Shown: positions 44,768 to 53,947 of the stretch, piece after piece | How the letters are laid out: the number at the start of each line of letters is the position of its first letter | How positions within the stretch are numbered: position 1 is the stretch's first letter | DNA from: Phyllobacterium trifolii | GTDB taxonomy: Bacteria; Pseudomonadota; Alphaproteobacteria; Rhizobiales; Rhizobiaceae | DNA: 64,000 nucleotides | NCBI RefSeq assembly: GCF_014192095.1 | Contig: NZ_JACHXN010000022.1 | Location: 1-64,000, forward strand | Reading direction: 5' to 3' | Made by a program: the position numbers and the translations under genes | The notes under the pieces: model-generated | Databases searched by the model: none | Seen by the model: the letters and a program-made list of their open reading frames with translations, nothing else | What the model was told of the DNA's origin: nothing

Positions 44768-46387
44768 CTATCGGATGGGCTCGGTAATAGTACCACCCGC
44801 GCGATGCAGCATATCCGGCGTATCGACGTCAAGGGCAGCCGCCTCGCCAAGCTCCACATCGATGACAGGAATATCGCCACGCTCGATCAAATGACGTGCA
44901 CCAACATCACCGGCCAGACTGAATACTTCGTTGAACAAGATACGCGGCAGGATGACAGGATTGCCGCGCTTGCCTTCGAAAGTCGCCCTCACGACAGATT
45001 GACCGCCGGCACTTTGAAAACGACTGATCATGGCCTGCAGATCAGTCGGGGACAGAGCAGGCATGTCGGCCAGGAGCATCATCACGCCATCGGACGACGA
45101 TGGTACGTTCCTGATCGCGGTCTGCAGCGATGAGGCCAGCCCGCTGGCGTAGTCCTTGTTGAGGGCGATCACCACATTGAGCCCATCCAGCGCCGCGCTG
45201 CATTCCTCTGCCATATGCCCGAGCACGGCGACGACAGGACGCCCACCCGCCTCGATCGCAGTCTGTGCCGAGCGGCGTATCAGCGGCACATCATCGAAAG
45301 TGGCCAGCAATTTGTTTGGCCCCATCATGCGGGTTGACTGACCGGCAGCGAGCAGAGCGATCGCAACGTCGGGCCGCGCCGCCAACGGGCGTGGATCGCG
45401 CGGCTGCGGACGCGTTGGAATTTCCATCAACAAGCCCCCGACACCCATTCCGACGATATCTGCCTTGGTTACCGGCACATTTGCCATCAGCCGGTCGAGC
45501 ACCCAATCAAAGCCGTTTTCCTTGGGGCTCCTCGCGCAACCGGGAGCGCCGATCAAGGGTTTTTCATCAAGTTCGCCAAGGATCAGCAGGTTTCCCGGAT
45601 CGACCGGCATGCCGATATGACTAACGTCTCCGCCGGCCTCCCTGATTGCCGCGGGAACGATATCGTCCTGATCGACCACAGCGGAGGCACCAAAGACGAC
45701 GACGAAGTCATTTGCATTCTGCAATTTGCGTATCGCTTCCGCCAACGGTTTGCTCGCATGGGGCGGGCGTAGTTCGGATGTCACAACTCCATGATTGGCT
45801 GCAATCCGTGCTTCGATGACACGGCGCGTCTTGTCGAGCACTGTCGGCTTGATTGATGGCAGCGTCGTCTGGATCAAGCCAATGCGTGAGCCTGCAAAAC
45901 CGCGCACTCCAAAGGCCGTGCGACCACGTGCCAACTCCGCGATCCTGTCAATTACAGACACAGGGACTGCAAAAGGAATGATCTTGATGGTCGCAACCAT
46001 CTGCTGCTGCTCAACCCTGTCGAATGCTTTCAACGTGGCGATCGTCACGGAAGGATCGACCGCATTGATGGCATTGATCAAGTCAGCATCCACCATGAAA
46101 AGCCCCGCCGTTTCGGCATAGCAATTGACCCTGCCGGTCGATGCTGGCCCCGCTTGCACGCACGACCATCTCAATGCTGCAGTTATTCGTTTGGCCGCTT
46201 CGTTCTCTTCGAGATCAGCGTCTTGCAAGCGCGCTGCAATAACGTGGGTCACGCCTGCTTCGCGCAATTGCTCAAGGTCAGCTTCGTTGAGGACATGTCC
46301 CTTTTTCAGCTTCAGGTTCGCTGTATGGGTCGAGTGCGCAAGTATCGCGCCAAGCGCGTCCTTGAGAGGGATTTCACCAAAGATCAT
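44768..46387 (-). CDS. Molybdopterin-binding / MobA-like nucleotidyltransferase fusion
   Basis: A 539-residue fusion. Residues 1-335 form a MoeA/MogA-like molybdopterin-binding part (EAGVTHVIAARLQDADLEENEAA, VVVFGASAVVDQDDIVPAAI). Residues 350-530 form a MobA/MocA-type NTP transferase with the signature ALLAAGQSTRMMGPNKLLATF and MLLADMPALSP. The second half probably attaches CMP (as MocA) to molybdopterin, giving the dinucleotide cofactor of xanthine dehydrogenase or CO dehydrogenase-type enzymes. Its ATG overlaps the stop of the xdhC-like gene by 4 bp. Confidence 0.85.
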   Translation of the reverse strand: MIFGEIPLKDALGAILAHSTHTANLKLKKGHVLNEADLEQLREAGVTHVIAARLQDADLEENEAAKRITAALRWSCVQAGPASTGRVNCYAETAGLFMVDADLINAINAVDPSVTIATLKAFDRVEQQQMVATIKIIPFAVPVSVIDRIAELARGRTAFGVRGFAGSRIGLIQTTLPSIKPTVLDKTRRVIEARIAANHGVVTSELRPPHASKPLAEAIRKLQNANDFVVVFGASAVVDQDDIVPAAIREAGGDVSHIGMPVDPGNLLILGELDEKPLIGAPGCARSPKENGFDWVLDRLMANVPVTKADIVGMGVGGLLMEIPTRPQPRDPRPLAARPDVAIALLAAGQSTRMMGPNKLLATFDDVPLIRRSAQTAIEAGGRPVVAVLGHMAEECSAALDGLNVVIALNKDYASGLASSLQTAIRNVPSSSDGVMMLLADMPALSPTDLQAMISRFQSAGGQSVVRATFEGKRGNPVILPRILFNEVFSLAGDVGARHLIERGDIPVIDVELGEAAALDVDTPDMLHRAGGTITEPIR

Positions 46388-47097
46388 GCTGTCTTTTCCA
46401 GATGCCGCGCGGTTTGGAGTCCTCTCGCGCGAAATGCCTTGATCACCTCGGCCATAACTGCAACGGCGATCTCAGCGGGGCTGGCAGCACCGATATCAAG
46501 GCCGATAGGCGAATGAATCAAAGCGATTTCATCCTCGCTGAACCCCAGCGCCTTGAGCCGCTCAACACGCTTTGCATGGGTCTTGCGGCTGCCCAGCGCG
46601 CCGACGTAAAAGCATCCCGCTTGTAGAGCCCGCTCCAGCGCCTGATCATCGATTTTCGGGTCATGCGTGACGACAGCAACCGCCGTATAGGGATCAAGTG
46701 GTCGCTGCTCGAGTATATCCTGCGGCCATTCTGCAAAGAGTTTGATATCCGGGAAGCGCTCCGGCGTGGCAAACGCCGTACGCGGATCGATAATTTCCAT
46801 ATCGTATCCAGCAATCTTTGCCATCGGAGCCAAGGCCTGGCTGATGTGCACAGCACCAATCACCACCAGACGCGGCGGCGGCACGTGGACATTCAGGAAG
46901 AACGATCGGCCCTCAATCTCGACGAGGCTCGATTTTCCTGACAGGAACGCCTGCCTGACCGCATCGCCCAGCAGACCGGCAACCGGATCGCCCTCCTTGA
47001 TCACGCGGTCACGCCCGTCGCCAAGATCGGTCAGCAACAATGCCGCACGGCGGGCTTGCCGTTCTGCATTGAGTTTCTTCAGACAATAGGGATCCAT
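46384..47097 (-). CDS. XdhC-like protein, Rossmann (C-terminal) half
   Basis: A 237-residue protein carrying the XdhC Rossmann domain: RLVVIGAVHISQALAPMAKIAGYDMEIIDPR near residue 75 and VGALGSRKTHAKRVERLKALGF near 165, with the C-terminal HSPIGLDIGAASPAEIAVAVMAEV. XdhC proteins bind sulphurated Moco and insert it into xanthine-dehydrogenase-type enzymes. The N-terminal XdhC domain is on the separate gene 47100-47432, 2 bp upstream, so XdhC is split here, as in CoxF/CoxI-type arrangements. Confidence 0.88.
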   Translation of the reverse strand: MDPYCLKKLNAERQARRAALLLTDLGDGRDRVIKEGDPVAGLLGDAVRQAFLSGKSSLVEIEGRSFFLNVHVPPPRLVVIGAVHISQALAPMAKIAGYDMEIIDPRTAFATPERFPDIKLFAEWPQDILEQRPLDPYTAVAVVTHDPKIDDQALERALQAGCFYVGALGSRKTHAKRVERLKALGFSEDEIALIHSPIGLDIGAASPAEIAVAVMAEVIKAFRARGLQTARHLEKTA

Positions 47098-47099
47098 GC

Positions 47100-47432
47100 T
47101 CAGCCCAGCCGTTCGACATAGACTTTGATACGTCCGCCGCAGGACAGACCGACCTGCCAGGCGGTTTCGTCGGCGACGCCGAATTCAAGCATCCGCGGGG
47201 TGCCCTGGCTGATCACATCCATGGCTTCGGCAATGACCGAACCTTCAACACACCCGCCAGAAACCGAACCCTCGAAATTGCCCGCCTCGTCGATCACAAG
47301 ATGGCTGCCGACGGGACGCGGTGCCGATCCCCAGGTTTCCACGACTGTGGCAATAGCCACGTCACGGCCCTCCGCCATCCAGCTCTCGGCGATCAGCAGT
47401 GGATCGCGTATTTGTTTAGTAGGATTTTGCAT
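47100..47432 (-). CDS. XdhC-like protein, N-terminal (CoxI-type) half
   Basis: A 110-residue protein matching the XdhC_CoxI domain: VAIATVVETWGSAPRPVGSHL, the cysteine motif GSVSGGCVEGSVIAEA and the C-terminal LSCGGRIKVYVE, whose cysteines are the usual Moco/sulphur ligands. ATG 47432 is used; a TTG at 47450 would add six residues. It lies between the VWA gene (21 bp) and the Rossmann half (2 bp), so it is co-transcribed with both. Confidence 0.86.
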   Translation of the reverse strand: MQNPTKQIRDPLLIAESWMAEGRDVAIATVVETWGSAPRPVGSHLVIDEAGNFEGSVSGGCVEGSVIAEAMDVISQGTPRMLEFGVADETAWQVGLSCGGRIKVYVERLG

Positions 47433-47453
47433 TGTACGACAGTACCACAAACT

Positions 47454-48686
47454 TCAATATTGGTGCAACCAGCGCTTCGGATCGTCATCGTTGCCGCGCG
47501 GTCGGCTGAGCGCCCGGCACAGATCCTCCAAAGCATTCATATTGTGCACAGCACGGAAGTCGTCAACGTAGGGTAACATTGCTTTTACACCACGGGCACG
47601 TGGCTCAAAACCTTCAAATCGGAGTAAGGGATTGAGCCAGATCAGCCGGCGGCAAGATTTCGATAGCCGCTCCATCTCCGCTTCCAGGCCGCTCGTATTC
47701 TCGCGCTCCAGTCCGTCGGTGATGAGCAGCACTACCGCACCCTGGCTGAGAACGCGTCTCGACCAATGACGATTGAATTCCCGCAAGGTTTCGCCAATGC
47801 GTGTACCGCCTGACCAGTCCTGTACAGCACCCGTACAATGGGCGATCGCATCATCCGGATCACGATAGCGCAGGGACCGCGTGATGTTGCTCAGCCGCGT
47901 GCCAAAGACGAAGCAATGAACCCGGCGACGCTTGGCCATCATCGCATGCATGAAATGCAGGAAAATGCGGGTGTATTGGCTCATTGAACCCGAAATATCG
48001 GCAAGCACGACCAATGGCGGATGCACTTCGCGACGCGAGCGAAATTTCGGTAAAATGAGATCACCACCGGTCCGCAGGCTCGCACGCATCATCGCTCTCG
48101 GATCGATACGAGCGCCCTTGGGATCACTGCGGAAACGCCGCGTCTTGACTTCATCGACGGGCAGCGTCAGTTCATCCATCGCCCGGCGCGCCTGGCTGAG
48201 TTCTTCGGCCGACATCTGGGCAAAGTCCTTGGTCCGCAGCACTTCCTTACCGGAAAATGTCAAACGTGCGTCCACATCGATATCGGGCGGGGATTCTCCC
48301 GGCTGGTTGCGCGAGCTTTCCTTGAACAGCGCTTCGGCGACGCGAGCTTCGGCAGCCCTTGCCTTCGATCGTTCGCGCGCCAAGGCAACGGGCGAGAACA
48401 TGGCCAGCATTTTCTCGATCAGCTCGCGGGAGCGCCAATAAAGCCGGAACGCCTCATCGAATGTCGCATGATCCTCGCGGCGGTTGACGAGCACACTGTG
48501 CAATGTCCAATAAAAATCATCCCGAGAGCCGATACCACCGGCCAAAACCGCCTCTATCGCGTCCCTGACGGAAGCCGGGCCAACCCGCAACCCGGCCTTT
48601 CGCAAGGCGCGGGCAAAATAGACGATATTGTCCGCAAGGCGGCTTTCCGTCCTTGCTATCTCGGGTGATGAGGCGAATGTTTCCAT
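47454..48686 (-). CDS. coxE: VWA-domain protein (CoxE-like)
   Basis: A 410-residue protein of the VWA_CoxE class. The N-terminal part (residues 10-200) is helical and charged; the C-terminal von Willebrand A domain (about 225-400) has the MIDAS motif VVLADISGSMSQYTR and later RIGETLREF and LLITDGLERENTSG. CoxE works with the CoxD AAA+ ATPase to mature the active site of CO dehydrogenase-like molybdenum hydroxylases. It starts 1 bp after the coxD-like stop. Confidence 0.87.
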   Translation of the reverse strand: METFASSPEIARTESRLADNIVYFARALRKAGLRVGPASVRDAIEAVLAGGIGSRDDFYWTLHSVLVNRREDHATFDEAFRLYWRSRELIEKMLAMFSPVALARERSKARAAEARVAEALFKESSRNQPGESPPDIDVDARLTFSGKEVLRTKDFAQMSAEELSQARRAMDELTLPVDEVKTRRFRSDPKGARIDPRAMMRASLRTGGDLILPKFRSRREVHPPLVVLADISGSMSQYTRIFLHFMHAMMAKRRRVHCFVFGTRLSNITRSLRYRDPDDAIAHCTGAVQDWSGGTRIGETLREFNRHWSRRVLSQGAVVLLITDGLERENTSGLEAEMERLSKSCRRLIWLNPLLRFEGFEPRARGVKAMLPYVDDFRAVHNMNALEDLCRALSRPRGNDDDPKRWLHQY

Positions 48687-48687
48687 G

Positions 48688-49599
48688 TTACGCCGCGTTC
48701 AGTTCGGCCTTGACCTCATCGAGTATTCGCCGCCCCTCGCCGCCGGAAATCCTGGCTATATCATCCTGATATTTGAGCAAAACGCCGATCGTGTCGGATA
48801 CGGTTTCCGGATCCAGTGCCAACTTGTCCATTTCGGTCAAGGCCCCCGCCCAGTCGATCGTTTCGGCGACACCCGGTAGCTTGAACAGATCCATATCACG
48901 CAATTTCTGCACGTACCGGACGATTTCATCCGACAGGCGTTCATTGGCTGCAGGGACTTTGCGGCGGACGATCTCAAGCTCCCGTTCAGCGGAGGGATAG
49001 TCTACCCAATGGTAGAGACACCGGCGTTTCAGTGCGTCGTGGATCTCGCGAGTCCGATTGGTCGTTATGATGACGATTGGTGGTTCGGCAGCACGGATTG
49101 TTCCAAGTTCCGGAATCGTGACCTGATAGTCCGACAGCACTTCGAGCAGGAAGGCTTCAAAGGCTTCATCGGTTCGATCAAGTTCGTCGATAAGAAAAAC
49201 CGGGGCCTTACCCGGTTTACCCGACAGCGCTTGGAGGACTGGCCGCCTGATAAGGAATTTCTCTGAAAAAACATTGCGCTCTATAGCTTTCTTATCAACC
49301 TTGCCACTCGCTTCATCGAGACGAATCTCGATCATCTGCGCTGCATAGTTCCATTCATAAACAGCAGAAGAAACGTCGAGCCCTTCATAGCATTGCAGGC
49401 GGATCAGCGGCCGGTCGAGCGTCGCCGCGAGTACTTTGGCGATCTCAGTCTTGCCGACGCCCGCCTCGCCTTCCAGAAACAATGGCCTCTTCATTCGCAA
49501 GCTGAGGAACAGCACCGTCGCCAACGCACGGTCCGCGACATATCCGCCAGCCTCGAGCAGAGCCAGCGTATCTTCGATCGATTGCGGCAGTTCAGCCAT
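48688..49599 (-). CDS. coxD: MoxR-family AAA+ ATPase (CoxD-like)
   Basis: A 303-residue AAA+ ATPase. Walker A EGEAGVGKTE near residue 43, Walker B PVFLIDELDRTDEAFEAFLLEVLSD near 135, sensor IVIITTNRTREIHDALKRRCLYHWVDYP and a C-terminal lid. The length and neighbouring coxE/xdhC genes fit CoxD, a chaperone that drives metal-site assembly in molybdenum hydroxylases; MoxR paralogues with other partners look similar. CGGAG precedes the start. It is the second gene of the operon. Confidence 0.9.
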   Translation of the reverse strand: MAELPQSIEDTLALLEAGGYVADRALATVLFLSLRMKRPLFLEGEAGVGKTEIAKVLAATLDRPLIRLQCYEGLDVSSAVYEWNYAAQMIEIRLDEASGKVDKKAIERNVFSEKFLIRRPVLQALSGKPGKAPVFLIDELDRTDEAFEAFLLEVLSDYQVTIPELGTIRAAEPPIVIITTNRTREIHDALKRRCLYHWVDYPSAERELEIVRRKVPAANERLSDEIVRYVQKLRDMDLFKLPGVAETIDWAGALTEMDKLALDPETVSDTIGVLLKYQDDIARISGGEGRRILDEVKAELNAA

Positions 49600-49612
49600 G
49601 ACGTCTCCGGCG

Positions 49613-50119
49613 CTAGTCTCCCGAACTGTGATAGGAGCGGTTGAGATAGATCAATGAACGGCCCGGATCGCCCATATTGAGGGCGGTGACCTTGCCATAG
49701 ATCACATAATGCGTTGCGACTTCGTGCGTTGCAATGATGCGGCAATCGAAGCTTGCCAAAGCGTTGGTGAGCACTGGTGCACCGGTTTGCAGTGTCTGCC
49801 AATGTCCTAGCGCAAACCTGTCCGGCTGGGACAGATCGCCCTTGCCGGAAAAGGCTTCGGAAAGCGCCTGCTGTTGGAACGACAGCGTATTCAGTGCAAA
49901 AACCTGATTTTCGATGAACAGGTGATTGAAATCATGATTGCGGTTGAGACACACGAGCATCGTCGCCGGATTGTCAGAAACCGAGCATACTGCCGAAATT
50001 GTAACGCCGCGGCGGCCTGCCGGACCATCGGTGGTAAGGATATGAACCGCCTCGGCAAAATGGCTCATGGCATTGCGAAATGCGAGCGGCTCTATTTTCT
50101 GATCTTTGGCAATTAGCAC
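49613..50119 (-). CDS. Flavin reductase-like FMN-binding protein
   Basis: A 168-residue protein of the Flavin_Reduct family (split-barrel FMN fold): FRNAMSHFAEAVHILTTDGPAGRRGVTISAVCSVSDNPATMLVCLNR and the C-terminal THYVIYGKVTALNMGDPGRSLIYLNRSYH. Such enzymes supply reduced flavin to monooxygenases, using NAD(P)H. The start is GTG 50119 with a weak ribosome site. It is 13 bp upstream of the MoxR gene and begins the operon, although no monooxygenase is present nearby. Confidence 0.85.
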   Translation of the reverse strand: MLIAKDQKIEPLAFRNAMSHFAEAVHILTTDGPAGRRGVTISAVCSVSDNPATMLVCLNRNHDFNHLFIENQVFALNTLSFQQQALSEAFSGKGDLSQPDRFALGHWQTLQTGAPVLTNALASFDCRIIATHEVATHYVIYGKVTALNMGDPGRSLIYLNRSYHSSGD

Positions 50120-50293
50120 TATTCTATTTCCGTTGTCCGAACCATCACTATCGCAACATGTGTCTCAACCATAGGGGCAGGTCATATTTTCCGATAACTT
50201 CCTTTTATATAGCGCGAGATTGCTAAGAATGAAGGAAACAGCTACCGAAAACGTGCAACTACTACCCATCAAAGAGGAAACGACATTTTCGCA

Positions 50294-51376
50294 ATGAACC
50301 CCACAATACGCGCCGCAACATTTGGCCTTTGCATAGCTGTCGCAAGTGTCGCACATGCGGAAGACAAGATTGGTGTTATCGCGCCGCTTTCCGGTCCCTT
50401 TGCGCGCCTTGGAACGCAAGTTGTCGATGGTGCGACGATTGCGGTGGCTGCGAACAAGAGCGGCCAGGCGGTGTCAATTACAACCGCCGATGACCAATGC
50501 AGTGCGGCAGGCGGCGACGCGGCGGCAAAGCAGCTGGTCCAGGCAGATGTTGCGATAGTCATTGGCTTTCTCTGCACTGAATCGCTCGAAGCCGCCCTGC
50601 CTATCCTCAATCAAAAGGGCATTCCAGTCATCACTCCGGCAATACGGGCGCAAACACTGACCGAGCTGCGCGCCGATCAGCCTTATCCGGTCTTCAGGAC
50701 CGCGCCATCCGGCCGCAATGAGGCCAACGAAACCGGTGATATCCTTGCCGGGCTGTGGCGCTCGGAACCGTTTGCCATCATCGATGACGGCACGATCTTC
50801 GGACGTGAACTTGCGGCAGGAGTGCGGGCCCGTCTGGAGGAAAAAGGCCTGAAACCGGTCTTTGCCGATACGTACCGTCCCGGCCTCGACAATCAGAATG
50901 CACTGGTCAGCCGGCTGAAACGCGCAGGCGCCACACAAGTTTTCGTTGGTGGTGAACGCGACGATGTTGCGGCCATAGGGCGAAGCGCCGCGGCGCTAAA
51001 CTATGCACTTGTCATTGCCAGTGGCGAGGCTCTTGAGGCGGCAGGCGATGGCAGTGCGCTCGCCGTCGGCACATTGATGATCGCACCACGCGAGCCACAA
51101 ACTCTGGAGAGTGCCCGAAACGCCAAGAATACGATCGAGTTGGCCGGAAAAGTTCCGGAAGGCTATACGATACCGGCTTATGCTGCGACCGAAGTGGCAA
51201 TGCAGGCGTTAACCACCGCGCAATCACAGGCAGGATCCCTGCAGGAGATTCTGCGCACCAATGTCTTTGAAACTGCTCTTGGCACCATACAATTCGATGC
51301 CAAAGGCGAGCGTATCGCCGATACTTACCGCCTGCAGAAATTTGATGGAAATCAATTCGTTCTGGAGACCAACTGA
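50294..51376 (+). CDS. Branched-chain amino-acid-type ABC substrate-binding protein
   Basis: A 360-residue periplasmic protein of the LivJ/Peripla_BP_6 family. The signal peptide ends after VAHAE; the mature chain starts DKIGVIAPLSGPFARLGTQV and contains AIIDDGTIFGRELAAGVRARL and the family's second-lobe pattern. Its stop overlaps the start of the following P1 peptidase gene (TGATG), so the two are translationally coupled. No permease or ATPase gene is adjacent. The ligand, an amino acid, amide or short peptide, is unknown. Confidence 0.87.
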   Translation: MNPTIRAATFGLCIAVASVAHAEDKIGVIAPLSGPFARLGTQVVDGATIAVAANKSGQAVSITTADDQCSAAGGDAAAKQLVQADVAIVIGFLCTESLEAALPILNQKGIPVITPAIRAQTLTELRADQPYPVFRTAPSGRNEANETGDILAGLWRSEPFAIIDDGTIFGRELAAGVRARLEEKGLKPVFADTYRPGLDNQNALVSRLKRAGATQVFVGGERDDVAAIGRSAAALNYALVIASGEALEAAGDGSALAVGTLMIAPREPQTLESARNAKNTIELAGKVPEGYTIPAYAATEVAMQALTTAQSQAGSLQEILRTNVFETALGTIQFDAKGERIADTYRLQKFDGNQFVLETN

Positions 51377-52380
51377 TGTTGAAGGCCGGTCCACGCAACC
51401 TCATCACTGACGTCGCTGGATTAAAAGTCGGGAACGCTTCCGACAGCAAGCTCAAATCCGGCTGTACAGTCTTGTTATGCGAGAACCCGGCAACCGCGGC
51501 AGTCAAGGTGCTCGGCGGTGCGCCGGGTACGCGCGAAACCGACCTTCTCGAGCCCCACAACACGGTTGAGCAGGTCAACGCGCTGGTTTTATCGGGCGGA
51601 TCGGCATTCGGTTTGGATGCCGGGTCGGGCGTTCAGGCCGCCCTTCGGGAAGAGGGCATTGGTTTTGAAGTCGGAACACAGCGTGTTCCAATCGTTCCGG
51701 GCGCCGTTCTCTTCGATTTGCTGAACGGCGGCGACAAGGACTGGGGCCGTTACCCGCCCTATCGTGAGCTCGGCTATGAAGCAACGCAGTCGGCATCGAG
51801 TGATTTCACGCTTGGGACCGTGGGCGCCGGGACAGGAGCAACTGTCAAAGGGTTGAAGGGCGGGCTGGGCTCAGCCTCGTCGGTCCTCGAAAGTGGCGTG
51901 ACCATCGGCGCCCTCGTCGCGGTCAACGCGCTTGGTATGGTAACCGTAGGAAAAAGCAGGCATTTCTGGGCTGCGCCTTTCGAAATAGGCAATGAATTCG
52001 GGGGACTTGGCCTGCCGCACCCTTTTCCTGCCGATGCCGCCGAAATCGGCACCAAGTTCAGCGACGCGGCGCGGGATGCCAACACGACAATAGGGGTCAT
52101 CGCTACCGATCTGATCCTTACGAGCGCTCAGGCCAAGCGCTTGGCCATCGCCGCCCATGATGGTTACTCCCGCGCAGTCTGGCCGGCACACACGCCTTTT
52201 GACGGTGATCTGGTGTTCGCCCTCGCCACCGGAACCAGCGGCAGAACGCCAGAAATTGCTGAATTTATTGACCTTTGTGCCGCGGCGGCCTCAACAATGG
52301 CGCGCGCCATAGCACGAGGCGTTCATGCCGCTACGCCTGCGGATAACGATCCCTTTCCGGTCTGGCGATCACTTCGCTGA
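51376..52380 (+). CDS. P1-family peptidase (DmpA/S58-type)
   Basis: A 334-residue P1/S58 aminopeptidase-like protein: [16 protein letters not shown] at the N-terminus, [21 protein letters not shown] near residue 75, and the self-cleavage/nucleophile region [20 protein letters not shown] near 235, followed by [17 protein letters not shown]. DmpA-type enzymes autocleave to expose the nucleophile and act as D- or L-aminopeptidases/amidases. Coupling to the binding-protein gene upstream suggests that the two handle the same peptide or amide. Confidence 0.88.
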   Translation: MLKAGPRNLITDVAGLKVGNASDSKLKSGCTVLLCENPATAAVKVLGGAPGTRETDLLEPHNTVEQVNALVLSGGSAFGLDAGSGVQAALREEGIGFEVGTQRVPIVPGAVLFDLLNGGDKDWGRYPPYRELGYEATQSASSDFTLGTVGAGTGATVKGLKGGLGSASSVLESGVTIGALVAVNALGMVTVGKSRHFWAAPFEIGNEFGGLGLPHPFPADAAEIGTKFSDAARDANTTIGVIATDLILTSAQAKRLAIAAHDGYSRAVWPAHTPFDGDLVFALATGTSGRTPEIAEFIDLCAAAASTMARAIARGVHAATPADNDPFPVWRSLR

Positions 52381-52450
52381 ACAGTTTCGATTGTGCGATA
52401 CAGCCGCGCGTGATAACCGGCGCCCACAGAATTTCTACCGGAGACAGATC

Positions 52451-53128
52451 ATGAGCCGTCCGCTCGTCATATCACCTTCCATTTTGGCCTCGGATTTTTC
52501 GAAACTCGGCTCGGAAGTAAACTCGGTTTTGCAGGCAGGCGCCGACTGGATCCATATCGACGTGATGGACGGACATTTCGTCCCGAACATCACCTTTGGT
52601 CCGGAAGTGGTAAAGGCCATCCGGCCGCTGACGGACGCGGTTTTCGATACGCACTTGATGATATCGCCCTGCGACCCCTATCTCGAGGCTTTCGCCAAGG
52701 CGGGTTCGGACATCATCACCGTCCACGCGGAAGCTGGACCGCATCTGCACCGCTCGCTCCAGGCCATTCGGGCGCTCGGCAAGAAGGCTGGCGTTGCCAT
52801 CAATCCCGCGACACCAGAATCCGCCATCGAATACGTGCTGAACGATGTGGATCTCATCCTCGTCATGACCGTCAATCCCGGTTTTGGCGGGCAGAAATTC
52901 ATTGCCGAAGCGCTGGAAAAGATCAAGAAAATCAAGGCGATGATCGGTGACAGGCCTATTGACCTCGAGGTCGATGGCGGCATTACCCCTGAAACGGCTG
53001 CGCTAGCAGTACGTGCTGGCGCCAATGCGCTGGTCGCCGGGTCCGCTATTTACAAAGGCGGAAGCGAAGCCGCCTATAGGTCCAACATTGACCTCATCCG
53101 CAGTTCAATCCGCCAAGGATCACAATGA
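52451..53128 (+). CDS. rpe: Ribulose-phosphate 3-epimerase
   Basis: A 225-residue TIM-barrel enzyme interconverting ribulose 5-phosphate and xylulose 5-phosphate. [14 protein letters not shown], the metal/catalytic [40 protein letters not shown] and [12 protein letters not shown] are standard. The start at 52451 follows GGAGA; the upstream open frame overlaps the peptidase stop and is ignored. Its last 4 bp overlap the DUF2259 gene. Its product xylulose 5-phosphate is also the phosphoketolase substrate, though the genes are far apart. Confidence 0.96.
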   Translation: MSRPLVISPSILASDFSKLGSEVNSVLQAGADWIHIDVMDGHFVPNITFGPEVVKAIRPLTDAVFDTHLMISPCDPYLEAFAKAGSDIITVHAEAGPHLHRSLQAIRALGKKAGVAINPATPESAIEYVLNDVDLILVMTVNPGFGGQKFIAEALEKIKKIKAMIGDRPIDLEVDGGITPETAALAVRAGANALVAGSAIYKGGSEAAYRSNIDLIRSSIRQGSQ

Positions 53129-53853
53129 TATTCCGCCGCGTTTTTCTTAGCCTTGTCGTTGCGTCTTCGCCAGCCGCGGCACGGGCCGGAGACGCCGCAA
53201 AGCTTGATATCATTGGGTTTTCCAAGGATGGCGGCATATTTGCCTTCGAAGAATATGGCGTCCAGGACGGCTCTGGCTTCCCCTATGCCAACCGGTTCTA
53301 TATCGACACGGCAACCGACAAGTTTCTGGCCAAAACGCCGGTTCGGGTCAGGCTAGACGACGAAAATTCGTCACTGGAAAACGCCCGTGACAAGGTGGGC
53401 CGCGATGCACAAGGCGTGACATCGCTCAGCGATGAAGAATTGCGCGCCAATGCCGGCAATGCGGTAGCGTCGAACCCTGTCACGGAGCTTTCGGCTGATC
53501 CGTTCAAGGTCAAAATCAACCCGCGATTCGTATTTCCCGCGATTGATCCCGCGCTGACTATACAGCTTGAAGAGATCGCCGTCCCGCCGAGTGAAACCTG
53601 TCAAAACCTGAGTGAAATCAAAGGCTTCCGCCTGACACTGCTTGAAGACAAGACTGACGCCAAGCCCGAAATGCTCCACGAAGACGCCTCCGTTCCTGCC
53701 AGTCGCGGCTGTCCGCTCGGCTATAGTATTGGCGCGGTCCAGACCCTATATCCGGACGGCGGAAAACCGGTAATCGCGGTCATGATTGCAGTGCGCGGAA
53801 CGGGATTCGAAGGCCCGGACTATCGCTGGCTGGCAGTTACCAGGCAGCGCTAG
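53125..53853 (+). CDS. DUF2259 exported protein
   Basis: A 242-residue secreted protein of the DUF2259 family, often linked to rpe and purB in rhizobia. Signal peptide [22 protein letters not shown]; the mature part starts [21 protein letters not shown] and includes [22 protein letters not shown] and a C-terminal [19 protein letters not shown]. Function unknown, with a predicted periplasmic location. The ATG overlaps the rpe stop. Confidence 0.85.
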   Translation: MIFRRVFLSLVVASSPAAARAGDAAKLDIIGFSKDGGIFAFEEYGVQDGSGFPYANRFYIDTATDKFLAKTPVRVRLDDENSSLENARDKVGRDAQGVTSLSDEELRANAGNAVASNPVTELSADPFKVKINPRFVFPAIDPALTIQLEEIAVPPSETCQNLSEIKGFRLTLLEDKTDAKPEMLHEDASVPASRGCPLGYSIGAVQTLYPDGGKPVIAVMIAVRGTGFEGPDYRWLAVTRQR

Positions 53854-53947
53854 ACGCATCCATGGCAAAAAGTCGCCAAATGGCGCGTTGAGTGATCGGC
53901 CTAGCTCTGATAGACCGCGTTTAAAGCCTAAAAGGACAGGAAAACAC

